Positions 1-9,816 are shown, numbered from the stretch's first letter. The stretch is 64,000 nt of DNA from Piscinibacter sp047600445 (GCF_047600445.1 NZ_JASGKT010000002.1:186001-250000); one strand, 5' to 3'. Notes: generated by a model not told the origin, from the letters alone. A program made the numbers and translations.

Positions 1-1472
<1,472 letters not shown>

Positions 1473-1505
1473 GTGTATTTCTCCGATTCGAGTTCTGGGG
1501 TGGGT

Positions 1506-1799
1506 TTACTTCTTCTCGACGACGGCGAAGAGGTCTTCCTCGCGCATCACCAGCAGTTCGTCGCCGTCGACCTTGACGGTCTGGCCGCTGTACTTGCCGA
1601 ACAGCACGCGGTCGCCCACCTTGATGTTCAGGGTGACGAAGTCGCCCTTGTCGTTGCGCTTGCCCGGACCGACCGCCAGAACCTCGCCCTGGTCGGGCTT
1701 CTCGGCCGCGTTGTCGGGGATGACGATGCCCGAGGCGGTCTTGGTTTCCTGTTCCAGGCGCTTGACGATCACGCGATCGTGCAACGGACGAAGTTTCAT
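1506..1799 (-). CDS. groES: Co-chaperonin GroES
   Basis: A 97-residue lid of the GroEL folding chamber. The protein begins MKLRPLHDRVIVKRLEQ, and the mobile-loop segment TKTASGIVIP that contacts GroEL is present. The start at 1799 is chosen because a strong ribosome site, AAGGAG, lies just upstream on this strand and the length fits the family; a longer in-frame start at 1862 would add 21 atypical residues. It is the first gene of groES-groEL. The promoter and CIRCE element lie 107 to 170 bases upstream, so the operon should be induced by heat and held down by HrcA. Confidence 0.98.
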   Translation of the reverse strand: MKLRPLHDRVIVKRLEQETKTASGIVIPDNAAEKPDQGEVLAVGPGKRNDKGDFVTLNIKVGDRVLFGKYSGQTVKVDGDELLVMREEDLFAVVEKK

Positions 1800-1905
1800 A
1801 GCATCTCCTTGATGACTCGGAACTGAATCGTGATGGGGAACGAGCGGAAAGTTTGCGCTCATTCACTTCACCGCTCTCCGGGCGTCTCGACCCGTTTCGA
1901 CGGTG

Positions 1906-1932
1906 TTAGCACTCATGATTGGCGAGTGCTAG
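1906..1932 (-). promoter_or_regulatory. CIRCE operator (HrcA binding site) of groESL
   Basis: TTAGCACTC, nine bases, then GAGTGCTAG: an inverted repeat differing at one base from the canonical CIRCE (TTAGCACTC-N9-GAGTGCTAA). It sits immediately downstream of the groES promoter -10 box, where bound HrcA would block initiation. The hrcA gene is not in the window. Confidence 0.95.
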
Positions 1933-1939
1933 CAGGGCA

Positions 1940-1968
1940 ATTATAGGGGCCGGCTCGTGGCTTTCAAG
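1940..1968 (-). promoter_or_regulatory. groESL promoter, overlapping sigma32-like and sigma70-like boxes
   Basis: On the minus strand CTTGAAA (1968-1962) is followed after 12 bases by CCCCTATA (1949-1942), close to the sigma32 pattern CTTGAAA/CCCCATnT. The same bases also read as TTGAAA, 16 bases, TATAAT, a good sigma70 promoter. The initiation site would fall at the start of the CIRCE element. Assignment to one or both sigma factors is inferred from sequence only. Confidence 0.8.
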
Positions 1969-2001
1969 ACGGCCCCGGGTATGCCCGCGGGGCGCGGCTC
2001 G

Positions 2002-2550
2002 TCAGGGCCGGCCGGTACAGGCGTAGGCCGAGATCACGTGGGTCTGAACGACCGGCGCGCCGCTCAGCCCGCGCTGCGGCGTCGGGCAGCGGCTGGCCGA
2101 GCCGCGGTACAGCGTGCCGAGCCGGCGGCCGGCGCAGTACGCCCTGGCGGCGGCGCCGACCTCGGCCAGCGGCACGCTGCGCAGCGAGTGCCAGAACACG
2201 ATGCCGTCGCCGGCGTGCGAGAGCACGGCCACCGGCGGATGCTCGCTGCCGGTCGGGTCGGTGAAGGCGGCGGCGAGGTCGAGCGAGGCCAGCGTCGCGT
2301 CGATCTTCATCAGGCCCTGGGCGGGGCGCGTGGCGATCGCCGCGATGGCGGCCAGGCGCGCGCTGCCGGGCTCCTGCCCGTCGCAGGCGCGCAGCGCTGC
2401 GGTGCTGCGCGCGCCGTAGCTGTTCTCGGCCAACCCCGCGTAGGGCATGCCGGCGGCCGGCACGGCGCTGGGCGCGAAGGCCTCGCCGGCGGCGCAGCCG
2501 CCGAGCAGGCCGGCCGCCAGGAGGGCGCACGTGTACCTGGCGCCGCGCAT
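2002..2550 (-). CDS. Predicted lipoprotein of unknown function
   Basis: A 182-residue protein starting MRGARYTCALLAAG with a lipobox LGGC, Cys at about residue 19, so it is probably lipid-anchored in the envelope. The mature part is alanine-rich with a few cysteines (LRACDG, RAYCAG, SRCPTP, YACTGRP) that could form disulfides in the periplasm. I recognise no enzymatic motif. The start at 2550 is chosen because it gives a proper lipoprotein signal; an in-frame extension upstream would be arginine-rich and run into yacG. It lies 2 bases after yacG on the same strand, so it is probably the last gene of the pil-coaE-zapD-yacG run. Confidence 0.75.
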   Translation of the reverse strand: MRGARYTCALLAAGLLGGCAAGEAFAPSAVPAAGMPYAGLAENSYGARSTAALRACDGQEPGSARLAAIAAIATRPAQGLMKIDATLASLDLAAAFTDPTGSEHPPVAVLSHAGDGIVFWHSLRSVPLAEVGAAARAYCAGRRLGTLYRGSASRCPTPQRGLSGAPVVQTHVISAYACTGRP

Positions 2551-2552
2551 CG

Positions 2553-2780
2553 TCAGTGGCGCGGCGGCGCGGGTTCGCCGCTGCCGTCGTCGCTGCTGCC
2601 GGACGCGGCCGGGTCGCCGGCGTCGGCCACGCGGTACTGCTCGCTGGCCCAGGCGCCGAAGTCGTGGTTCTTGCAGCGCTCGCTGCAGAACGGCCGCCAC
2701 GGGTTCTCGGCGCTGTAGCGGCTGTCGCCGCCGCAGGCCGGGCAGCGGACGATGCGCGGCTTGGCGGCGCCCGTCGTCAT
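2553..2780 (-). CDS. yacG: DNA gyrase inhibitor YacG (zinc-binding)
   Basis: A small zinc protein of 75 residues. The family is known to bind GyrB and inhibit gyrase. The zinc-knuckle cysteines are visible as CPACGG (C13, C16) and CSERC (C32, C36), followed by the family segment RCKNHDFGAWASEQYRV. The C-terminal tail is acidic and serine/glycine-rich. The ATG at 2780 overlaps the zapD stop as ATGA, which supports translational coupling; another ATG two codons earlier at 2786 is possible. The coaE-zapD-yacG order is typical of beta- and gammaproteobacteria. Confidence 0.93.
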   Translation of the reverse strand: MTTGAAKPRIVRCPACGGDSRYSAENPWRPFCSERCKNHDFGAWASEQYRVADAGDPAASGSSDDGSGEPAPPRH

Positions 2781-3535
2781 GCGCACAGCGTCAGCTCGAA
2801 GCCGGCGTCCTCGCCGCTGGGCCGCAGACGGCCTTCACGGTCCTGGCGCATCAGCCGGATCGACACCATCAGCCGGTGGCCGCTGATCTCCGGCACCAGG
2901 TCTTCGCTGCCGGCGGGCAGGCGCAGGCGCAGCAGGTGGTAGATGCGCCCGGCCGGCAGGCTCTGCTGGAAATTCCCGCCCGGCGCGACCACCTTGTGCG
3001 GCACGCCGGCGTCGCGCAGCAGCCCGAGCAGCACCGACAGCGCCTCGGCCAGCGGCATCAGCGTGGCGGCCCACTGCATCAGGTCGGCGCGCCGGCGCGC
3101 CGCGTCGTGCTTCTGCCAGGCGTAGTAGGCCGGCAGGTCGAACTCGCAGGTGCCGCCGGGAATGCTGATGCGGCTGCGGATGCTCATCAGCCATTCGTTG
3201 CCCGTCAGCGCCGCGCCGGCCTTGCCGGGCAACTGGTTCAGGCCGTTGAAGGCGTGGTCGACGCGCGCCAGCACCTCGTCGAGCGCGGCCTCGGAGATCG
3301 ACGGGTTGCCGCGGTAGCCGGCGAGCTGCGTCTTCTGCCGCTCCAGATCCTTCAGCAGGTCGGACTTCAGGTCGGCGCGCGAGGCGACGTCGATGATCTC
3401 GAAGATGGTCGCGAGCGCGAAATGGTGGTCGATCGGTGCGTCGCGCGCGATCAGTTGCCCGAGCCGGTCGAACAGGTGCTCGAGCCGCAGCATCGTGCGG
3501 ATGCTCTCGTTGAAGGGGTACTCGTAGAGGATCAA
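2777..3535 (-). CDS. zapD: Cell division protein ZapD
   Basis: A cytoplasmic protein of 252 residues that cross-links FtsZ filaments and promotes Z-ring assembly. It begins MILYEYPFNESIRTMLRLE and has the family's long helical N-terminal half and the all-beta C-terminal half ending in FELTLCA. The length matches the usual 245-255 residues. It lies downstream of coaE after a 30-base gap and overlaps yacG by four bases. No cofactor motifs are expected or seen. Confidence 0.95.
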   Translation of the reverse strand: MILYEYPFNESIRTMLRLEHLFDRLGQLIARDAPIDHHFALATIFEIIDVASRADLKSDLLKDLERQKTQLAGYRGNPSISEAALDEVLARVDHAFNGLNQLPGKAGAALTGNEWLMSIRSRISIPGGTCEFDLPAYYAWQKHDAARRRADLMQWAATLMPLAEALSVLLGLLRDAGVPHKVVAPGGNFQQSLPAGRIYHLLRLRLPAGSEDLVPEISGHRLMVSIRLMRQDREGRLRPSGEDAGFELTLCA

Positions 3536-3565
3536 GGTCGTCGGTCCCGGGCCGCGTTCATTGTT

Positions 3566-4171
3566 TCACACGGGGGTGCGCCAGCCTTCCCACAGAGTGC
3601 GCAGCTCGGCGTGCAGTTCCGCCAGCGACAGGCCGTCGTTGTAGATCACCGCGTCGGCGCCGGCGCGGCGCGCCTGGCGGCTGGCCTGCTGCGCGAGCAC
3701 GGCCTGCACAGCGTCGCGCGCCCAGCCCGAGCGCGCCATCACGCGCTCGACCTGCGTGGCCTCGCGGCAGTCGACCACCAGCACGCGGTCGACCTGCTCG
3801 CGCCAGCGGCCCGATTCGATCAGCAGCGGCACGTCGAACACGACCACCGCGTCGCCCGCCGCCCGCGCCTGGCGCGCCGTCTCGGCGCGGATCAGCGGGT
3901 GCAGGATGGCTTCGAGGCGCTGCCGCGCCGCCGGGTCGGCGAAGACCAGTTCGCGCATGCGCGCGCGGTCCAGCGCGCCGGAGGCGTCGACGAACTGCGC
4001 GCCGAACTGCGCGGCGATCACCGGCATCGCCGCGCCGCCGGGCAGCGTGAGGCTGCGCGAGATCGCATCGGTGTCGACCACCACCGCGCCGAGCGCGGCC
4101 AGCGCGGCGGCCACGGTGCTCTTGCCGCTGCCGATGCCGCCGGTCAGGCCGATGCGCAGCGACGCGGCCAC
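3566..4171 (-). CDS. coaE: Dephospho-CoA kinase
   Basis: The last step of coenzyme A synthesis: ATP-dependent phosphorylation of the 3'-hydroxyl of dephospho-CoA. The 201-residue protein carries the P-loop GGIGSGKST at residues 11-19, then VVDTDAISR, the conserved acidic segment for substrate binding, and the family stretch HPLIRAE in the CoA-binding domain. It begins 13 bases after the prepilin peptidase stop on the same strand. The pilD-coaE pairing is a well-known conserved arrangement with no known functional link. Confidence 0.97.
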   Translation of the reverse strand: MAASLRIGLTGGIGSGKSTVAAALAALGAVVVDTDAISRSLTLPGGAAMPVIAAQFGAQFVDASGALDRARMRELVFADPAARQRLEAILHPLIRAETARQARAAGDAVVVFDVPLLIESGRWREQVDRVLVVDCREATQVERVMARSGWARDAVQAVLAQQASRQARRAGADAVIYNDGLSLAELHAELRTLWEGWRTPV

Positions 4172-4184
4172 GGGCGGCGCCCCT

Positions 4185-5039
4185 TCAGGCCCAGCCGATC
4201 CAGCCGAGCACGCGCGCCGGGCCGGCCAGCATCACCGTCAGCCCGGCGCCGGCGAGAAAGGGGCCGAAGGGCACGTAGCGCCCTTCGCGCAGCGAGCTGC
4301 GCAGCTTCATCGCGATGCCGACCACGGCGCCGATCAGCGAGGCGATCAGCACGATGGGCAGGATCATCTTCAGCCCCAGCCAGGCGCCCAGCGCCGCGAG
4401 CAGCTTGAAGTCGCCGAAGCCCATGCCCTCCTTGCCGGTCAGCAGCTTGAAGAGCCAGTACACCGACCACAGCGACAGGTAGCCCGCCACCGCGCCCCAC
4501 ACCGCGTCGGCCAGCGGGATGGTCCAGCCCGCCGCCGCGGCGACCAGCCCGGCCCACAACAGCGGCAGCGTCAGGTTGTCGGGCAGGAAGGTCGTGTCCC
4601 AGTCGATGCCGGCCAGCGCGATCAGCATCGCCGCCGCGCCGCACCACAGCAGCGCCAGCGGCGTCGGGCCGAAGCGCCAGCCGATCGCCGCGAAGACGAG
4701 CGCGGTGAAGACCTCGACCAGCGGGTAGCGCGGCGAGATCGGCGCCCGGCACGCCGAGCACTTGCCGCGCAGGCGCAGCCAGCCCAGCACCGGGATGTTC
4801 TCGTGCCAGCGGATGCGGTGCCCGCAGGCGGGGCAGCGCGAGGCCGGCTTCGACAGCGTGAGCGGCTCGGCCGGCGGCTCGACGGCGACGCCGAGCAGCT
4901 CGGCGCTCTCGGCGCGCCATTCGCGCTCGAGCATCAGCGGCCAGCGGTGGATGACGACGTTCAGGAAGCTGCCGATGCACAGCCCGAGCAACGCCAGCGC
5001 CGGGGGCGTGAGCAGCCCCTGCAGGGCGAGCGCGTCCAT
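4185..5039 (-). CDS. pilD: Prepilin leader peptidase / N-methyltransferase
   Basis: An inner-membrane aspartic protease (A24 family) that cleaves type IV prepilins and pseudopilins and methylates their new N-terminus. It has 284 residues. An N-terminal methyltransferase-type cytoplasmic domain carries four zinc cysteines in two CxxC pairs (C69/C72, C94/C97). About seven further hydrophobic segments follow. The two catalytic aspartates are in AGIDWD and in the GxGD-type motif GFGDFK. It follows pilC by 13 bases on the same strand in the order pilB-pilC-pilD. Confidence 0.97.
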   Translation of the reverse strand: MDALALQGLLTPPALALLGLCIGSFLNVVIHRWPLMLEREWRAESAELLGVAVEPPAEPLTLSKPASRCPACGHRIRWHENIPVLGWLRLRGKCSACRAPISPRYPLVEVFTALVFAAIGWRFGPTPLALLWCGAAAMLIALAGIDWDTTFLPDNLTLPLLWAGLVAAAAGWTIPLADAVWGAVAGYLSLWSVYWLFKLLTGKEGMGFGDFKLLAALGAWLGLKMILPIVLIASLIGAVVGIAMKLRSSLREGRYVPFGPFLAGAGLTVMLAGPARVLGWIGWA

Positions 5040-5052
5040 CGGGCGCGGCGCG

Positions 5053-6273
5053 TCAGACCACCTGGCCCAGCTTGAAGATCGGCAGGTACATCGACACCAC
5101 GATGCCGCCGATGACCGTGCCCAGCACGACGATGATGATCGGCTCCATCAGGCTGGACAGGCCCTTGACCATCTCGTCGACCTCGTCCTCGTAGAACTCG
5201 GCGGCCTTGCCGAGCATGTGGTCGAGCGAGCCGGATTCCTCGCCGATCGCGCACATCTGGATGACCATCGTCGGGAACACGCCGGTGGTCTGCATCGAGG
5301 TGGTCAGCGCCGAGCCGGTGGCCACGTCTTTCTGGATCTGCTCGGTGGCCTCGGCGAAGACGGCGTTGCCCGAGGCGCCGCCGACCGAGTCGAGCGCCTC
5401 CACCAGCGGCACGCCGGCGGCGAACATCGTCGACAGCGTGCGCGTCCAGCGCGCGATGCACGACTTGTTGACCAGGTCGCCGAACACCGGCACGCGCAGC
5501 AGCAGGCGGTCCATCGCCTTCTGCATGCGCGGCGAGCGCCGCCAAGCCTGCATGAAGAAGTAGATGCCGAAGCCGATGCCGCCGAAGATCAGGTACCACC
5601 ACTTGACGAAGAACTCGGACATCGCGATGACCACCAGCGTCGGCGCGGGCAGGTCGGCGCCGAAGGACGAGAACACGTCCTTGAAGGCCGGGATCACGAA
5701 GATCATGATGATCGCCACGACGACGAAGGCCACGACCAGCACGGCGACCGGGTAGATCAGCGCCGACTTGATCTTGTTCTTGATCGCCATCGTCTTTTCC
5801 TGGTAGATGGCCAGCCGCTCGAGCAGGGCCTCCAGGATGCCGCCGGCCTCGCCGGCCTCGACGAGGTTGCAGTACAGCGCGTCGAAGTACAGCGGGTGCT
5901 TGCGGAACGCCGACGACAGGCTGGTGCCGGTCTCGACGTCGGTGCGGATGTCGTTGAGCAGGCGCGTCATCTTCGGGTTGGTGCTGCCGCGCGCGACGAT
6001 GTCGAACGACTGGATCAGCGGCACGCCGGCCTTCATCATCGTCGCCAGCTGGCGCGTGAAGATCGCGATGTCCTTCTGCTTGATCGCCTTGCCGCCGCTG
6101 GTGCGGCGCTTCTTGACCTTGGTGGTCAGGATGCCCTGGCGGCGCAGGCTCGCGCTGACCATCGCCTCGCCGCCGGCGCGCATCTCGCCGCGGACGATCT
6201 TGCCGTTCTTGTCCTTGCCTTCCCACTCGAAGACGAGGTCCTTGATGCTCTTTGCCGCTACCGCAGTGGCCAT
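5053..6273 (-). CDS. pilC: Type IV pilus inner-membrane platform protein PilC
   Basis: The platform of the type IV pilus motor, which couples the PilB ATPase to pilin insertion. The 406-residue protein has two GspF domains, each with a cytoplasmic helical bundle and membrane segments (clear hydrophobic stretches around residues 175-195, 220-240 and at the C-terminus). Diagnostic segments include FTRQLATMMKAGVPL in the first domain and WTRTLSTMFAAGVPL in the second. It lies 42 bases downstream of pilB. Confidence 0.97.
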   Translation of the reverse strand: MATAVAAKSIKDLVFEWEGKDKNGKIVRGEMRAGGEAMVSASLRRQGILTTKVKKRRTSGGKAIKQKDIAIFTRQLATMMKAGVPLIQSFDIVARGSTNPKMTRLLNDIRTDVETGTSLSSAFRKHPLYFDALYCNLVEAGEAGGILEALLERLAIYQEKTMAIKNKIKSALIYPVAVLVVAFVVVAIIMIFVIPAFKDVFSSFGADLPAPTLVVIAMSEFFVKWWYLIFGGIGFGIYFFMQAWRRSPRMQKAMDRLLLRVPVFGDLVNKSCIARWTRTLSTMFAAGVPLVEALDSVGGASGNAVFAEATEQIQKDVATGSALTTSMQTTGVFPTMVIQMCAIGEESGSLDHMLGKAAEFYEDEVDEMVKGLSSLMEPIIIVVLGTVIGGIVVSMYLPIFKLGQVV

Positions 6274-6315
6274 GCGCGTTCCGAGAGGTCTCCCCCCCGC
6301 CCTTCGATTGATGTC

Positions 6316-8031
6316 TTACTCGTTGGTCACCGAGATCACTTCGTCCAGCGTCGTCACGCCGGCGCGCACCTTGACGAGGCCGGACTGGCGCAGGTCGCGC
6401 ACGCCTTCGCGCTGCGCCTGCGCCGCCAGGTCCATCGCCGTGCCTTCGCTCAGGATCAGGCGCTGGATCTCCTCGCTGATCGGCATCACCTGGTAGATGC
6501 CGACGCGACCCTTGTAGCCGTTGCTGCACGACGAGCAGCCGACCGCCCGGTACGGCTTCCAGCTCCCGTCGAGATCGGTCTCCTGGAAGCCCGCCTTGAG
6601 CATCGCCTCGCGCGGATAGTCGGCCGGCGTCTTGCAGTTCTCGCACAGCTTGCGCGCCAGGCGCTGCGCCGTGATCAGCAGCACCGCCGAGGCGATGTTG
6701 AACGGTGCCACGCCCATGTTGAGCAGGCGCGTCAGCGTGGTCGGCGCGTCGTTGGTGTGCAACGTCGACATCACCATGTGGCCGGTCTGCGCGGCCTTGA
6801 TCGCGATGTCGGCGGTTTCCAGGTCGCGGATTTCGCCGACCATGATGATGTCCGGATCCTGGCGCAGGAAGGACTTCAGCGCCGCGGCGAAGGTCAGCCC
6901 CGCCTTGTCGTTGACGTTGACCTGGTTGATGCCGGGCAGGTTGATTTCCGCCGGATCCTCGACCGTCGCGATGTTCACGCCCGGCTGGTTGAGGATGTTC
7001 AGGCAGGTGTAGAGCGACACCGTCTTGCCCGAGCCGGTCGGGCCGGTGACCAGCACCATGCCGTAGGGCCGGGCAATCGCCTTGAGCAGCCTGTCCTTCT
7101 CGATCTTCTCGTAGCCGAGCGCCTCGATGCCGAGCTTGGCGCTGGACGGGTCGAGGATACGGATCACGATCTTCTCGCCGAACAGCGTGGGCAGCGTGCT
7201 GACGCGGAAGTCGATCGCCTTGTTGCCGAACTTCAGCTTCATGCGCCCGTCCTGCGGGACGCGCTTCTCGGCGATGTCCAGGCGCGAGATGACCTTGATG
7301 CGCGACGCGAGCTTGTCCTTGATCGCGATCGGCGGCTGCGTGATCTCGCGCAGCTCGCCGTCGATGCGGAAGCGCACGCGGTAGTGGTATTCGTAGGGCT
7401 CGAAGTGCAGGTCGGAGGCGCGCGCGTTGATCGCGTCGATCAGCATCTTCTGCAGGAAGCGCACGACCGGCGCGTCTTCCACGTCCGACGGCGCCTCGGC
7501 CTCCTGCGGCGAGGTGACGTCGTCGGTGACGTCGAACTCGAAGTCGCCGGAGGACAGCGACTCGAGCGCCTCCGCCGCGCTGGCGCCGGTGGCCTCGAGC
7601 ACCTTGCCGAGCTTGTCGTGCTCGACGATCACCCACTCGGGCGAGAGCTGCGTCGCGAACTTGATGCGCTCGACCGCTTCCTGGTCGGTCGGGTCGGCGC
7701 CGCCGATGAACAGGCGGTTGCCGCGCTTGCCGAGCACGACGACCTGGTACTGCAGCGACAGCTTGGCGTCGACGACGTTCTTGGGCAGCTTCTGGACGTC
7801 GATCGCGGCCAGGTCCAGCAGCGGCAGGGCCAGCGACGACGACAGCGTGTGCGCCAGGTCGGCCGGCGCCACCGCGCCCGCCGCGATCACCGACGAGATG
7901 AAACTGGTTTTTTTCTCGCGCGACGACTTGACCAGCTCTTCAGCGGTCTTGGCGTTCAGGCGCCCGGCGTGCACCAGCACCCGGGCTACGCCGGAAAGCG
8001 CCGACTGAGGGGCCTCTGCCAAGGTGTCCAC
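6316..8031 (-). CDS. pilB: Type IV pilus assembly ATPase PilB
   Basis: The cytoplasmic hexameric ATPase that drives pilus extension; 571 residues. The order is an N-terminal MshEN/GspE-N domain, the core ATPase with Walker A GPTGSGKT near residues 328-335, the Asp box FLRQDPDIIMVGEIRD with the Walker B region, and a zinc-binding tetracysteine module (CENC near 461, CSSC near 496). The start is GTG at 8031; no convincing ribosome site is visible, so the exact start is uncertain by a few codons. It is the first gene of pilB-pilC-pilD-coaE-zapD-yacG. Confidence 0.97.
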   Translation of the reverse strand: MDTLAEAPQSALSGVARVLVHAGRLNAKTAEELVKSSREKKTSFISSVIAAGAVAPADLAHTLSSSLALPLLDLAAIDVQKLPKNVVDAKLSLQYQVVVLGKRGNRLFIGGADPTDQEAVERIKFATQLSPEWVIVEHDKLGKVLEATGASAAEALESLSSGDFEFDVTDDVTSPQEAEAPSDVEDAPVVRFLQKMLIDAINARASDLHFEPYEYHYRVRFRIDGELREITQPPIAIKDKLASRIKVISRLDIAEKRVPQDGRMKLKFGNKAIDFRVSTLPTLFGEKIVIRILDPSSAKLGIEALGYEKIEKDRLLKAIARPYGMVLVTGPTGSGKTVSLYTCLNILNQPGVNIATVEDPAEINLPGINQVNVNDKAGLTFAAALKSFLRQDPDIIMVGEIRDLETADIAIKAAQTGHMVMSTLHTNDAPTTLTRLLNMGVAPFNIASAVLLITAQRLARKLCENCKTPADYPREAMLKAGFQETDLDGSWKPYRAVGCSSCSNGYKGRVGIYQVMPISEEIQRLILSEGTAMDLAAQAQREGVRDLRQSGLVKVRAGVTTLDEVISVTNE

Positions 8032-8062
8032 GTTGGAGGGATCGCCGCGAAAGTGAGTGGTA

Positions 8063-8085
8063 GCGGATCATGATCGCCGATCCGC
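8063..8085. repeat. Inverted repeat upstream of pilB
   Basis: GCGGATC, nine bases, GATCCGC: a 7-bp perfect dyad 32 bases ahead of the pilB start. It contains three GATC sites. It could be an operator or just a GATC-rich dyad. A second hairpin, TGCATC-N6-GATGCA at 8137-8154, lies between it and tRNA-Pro. No clear pilB promoter was found here. Confidence 0.4.
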
Positions 8086-8190
8086 GGCGCACTGTAAACG
8101 AGAGCGGGCGGCGCCCAAGCCAACAATTCCCGCGGCTGCATCGGCAAAGATGCAACAAATTGATGAAGCGTGGATGGGCGGGAGGAATTC

Positions 8191-8267
8191 TGGTCGGGGT
8201 GAGAGGATTCGAACCTCCGGCCTCTACGTCCCGAACGTAGCGCTCTACCAGGCTAAGCTACACCCCG
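8191..8267 (-). tRNA. tRNA-Pro (anticodon CGG)
   Basis: A complete 77-base cloverleaf on the minus strand. The acceptor stem CGGGGTG pairs with CACCCCG, the discriminator is A, and the CCA end is encoded (8193-8191). The anticodon loop TTCGGGA gives CGG, which reads CCG codons. The T arm GGTTCGAATCC is standard. The gene lies between ispB and pilB on the same strand. Confidence 0.97.
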
Positions 8268-8318
8268 AATTGGCGGTCGCGATGTCGAGAACATCGCCGT
8301 CGAGGACTCTTCGACGAA

Positions 8319-9311
8319 CTACGAAGAGCGCTCCACCGACCGAGCACAGAATTCTAGCAGAGCTTCGCGGTGCGCCGACGCCGGCAGGTGCGCGAGCTGC
8401 GCGGCGGCCTGCTCGGCCTCGCGCCGCGCGGCCTCGCGCGTGGCCGTGATCGCGCCGGTGTGGCGCACGATCTCGACGATCTCGGCCAGCCGCGCCACCT
8501 CGCCGTGCTCGATGGCGTGCCGGATCAGCTCGCGCTCGGCCGGCGTGCCGCGCTCCATCGCGATCAGCAGCGGCAGCGTGGGCTTGCCTTCGCGCAGGTC
8601 GTCGCCGACGTTCTTGCCCAGCTCGGCGGTGTTGCCCTCGTAGTCGAGCAGGTCGTCGACGAGCTGGAACGCGGTGCCCAGCGAGCGGCCGTAGGCGGCG
8701 CAGGCCTCCTCGACCTCGCGCGGCGCCTCGGCCAGCACCGCGCCCAGGCGCGCGCTCGCCTCGAACAGCTTGGCGGTCTTGAAGCGGATGACGCGCAGGT
8801 ACTCGGACACCGCGATGTCCGGGTCGTGCATGTTCATCAACTGCAGCACCTCGCCCTCGGCGATCACGTTGGTGGCGTCGGCCAGCACCTCGAGCACGCG
8901 CATGCGGTTCACCGCCACCATCATCTGGAAGGCGCGCGAGTAGAGGAAGTCGCCCACCAGCACGCTGGCGGCGTTGCCGAACAGCGCGTTGGCGGTCTGG
9001 CGGCCGCGGCGCAGCGAGGACTCGTCGACCACGTCGTCGTGCAGCAGCGTGGCGGTGTGGATGAACTCCACCGTCGCGGCGAGTTCGTGCTGCTCGGGGC
9101 CGCGAAAGCCCAGCGCGCGCGCGAACATGATCACCAGCAGCGGCCGCATGCGCTTGCCGCCGGCGCCGATGATGTATTCGGCGATCTGGTTGACCAGCGC
9201 GACGTCGGAGGTCAGGCGGCGGCGGATCACCGCGTCCACCTCGCGCATGTCGGCGGCGGCCAGCGGCTCGGGCGGCGATGCCGCGGCGGTGGGATTCGTG
9301 GAGTTCTGCAC
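8319..9311 (-). CDS. ispB: All-trans octaprenyl diphosphate synthase
   Basis: Long-chain polyprenyl synthase that elongates farnesyl diphosphate with isopentenyl diphosphate to make the ubiquinone side chain. In 330 residues it has both aspartate-rich motifs: LLHDDVVDES (first DDxxD) and LVDDLLDYEG (second), plus GGKRMRPLL for diphosphate binding. Chain length (C40) is inferred from the usual ubiquinone-8 of this order, not from the sequence. A TATAAT box lies 24 bases upstream of the ATG. It is transcribed away from rplU. Confidence 0.95.
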   Translation of the reverse strand: MQNSTNPTAAASPPEPLAAADMREVDAVIRRRLTSDVALVNQIAEYIIGAGGKRMRPLLVIMFARALGFRGPEQHELAATVEFIHTATLLHDDVVDESSLRRGRQTANALFGNAASVLVGDFLYSRAFQMMVAVNRMRVLEVLADATNVIAEGEVLQLMNMHDPDIAVSEYLRVIRFKTAKLFEASARLGAVLAEAPREVEEACAAYGRSLGTAFQLVDDLLDYEGNTAELGKNVGDDLREGKPTLPLLIAMERGTPAERELIRHAIEHGEVARLAEIVEIVRHTGAITATREAARREAEQAAAQLAHLPASAHREALLEFCARSVERSS

Positions 9312-9334
9312 GGCGCGCTCGGTGGGAAGCGCGA

Positions 9335-9340
9335 ATTATA
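9335..9340 (-). promoter_or_regulatory. Putative -10 box for ispB
   Basis: A perfect TATAAT on the minus strand, placing initiation about 17 bases before the ispB ATG. No recognisable -35 box stands 16-18 bases upstream, so the call rests on the -10 and position only. Confidence 0.4.
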
Positions 9341-9400
9341 GGAAGCCGCCCGGACGCGCCCCGGCCGGCCCGGGCGGCGGGCCGTCGCCGAGGCGCCACA

Positions 9401-9409
9401 TGCTATACT
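9401..9409 (+). promoter_or_regulatory. Putative extended -10 promoter of rplU-rpmA
   Basis: TGCTATACT, an extended -10 (TGn followed by a TATAAT-like hexamer), lies 72 bases upstream of the rplU ATG. No good -35 hexamer is visible, which is common for extended -10 promoters. The leader between contains a T5 run and G-rich stretch and could hold a ribosomal-protein control structure, but I cannot identify one. Confidence 0.5.
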
Positions 9410-9480
9410 CGCCGGCTCTCCGTTTTTCGGGGGCTCGCGGGCAGCGTCAAGGTTCGCGAGGAACAGCAGAAAGGGCTGAT

Positions 9481-9792
9481 ATGTACGCGGTCATAAAAAC
9501 CGGAGGCAAGCAGTATCGCGTTGTCGCCGGCGAGAAGATCAAGGTAGAACAGATTGCTGCGGACGTTGGCCAAGAGATCACGATCGACCAGGTGCTCGCC
9601 GTCGGCGACGGCGCGGACCTGAAGGTCGGGACTCCCTTGGTGGCGGGTGCCAGCGTGACGGCCAAGGTCGTGGCGCACGGCCGGCACGACAAGGTGCGCA
9701 TCTTCAAGATGCGTCGCCGCAAGCACTATCAGAAGCACGGCGGCCACCGCCAGAACTACACCGAGCTGGAAATCGGCGCGGTGAGCGCCTGA
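9481..9792 (+). CDS. rplU: 50S ribosomal protein L21
   Basis: A 23S rRNA-binding protein of the large subunit; 103 residues starting MYAVIKTGGKQYRVVAGEKI, the L21 signature, and ending in the basic RRRKHYQKHGGHRQNYTEL. The frame is open further upstream, but the start at 9481 matches the family exactly. It is followed after 24 bases by rpmA, the invariant L21-L27 pair, with obgE downstream. Confidence 0.99.
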   Translation: MYAVIKTGGKQYRVVAGEKIKVEQIAADVGQEITIDQVLAVGDGADLKVGTPLVAGASVTAKVVAHGRHDKVRIFKMRRRKHYQKHGGHRQNYTELEIGAVSA

Positions 9793-9816
9793 TATCCACC
9801 ACAAGGAGTCCAGAAC

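Noticed and set aside
8063..8154. Hairpins between tRNA-Pro and pilB considered as terminators of tRNA-Pro
   Set aside because: Neither stem is followed by a T-run on the minus strand.
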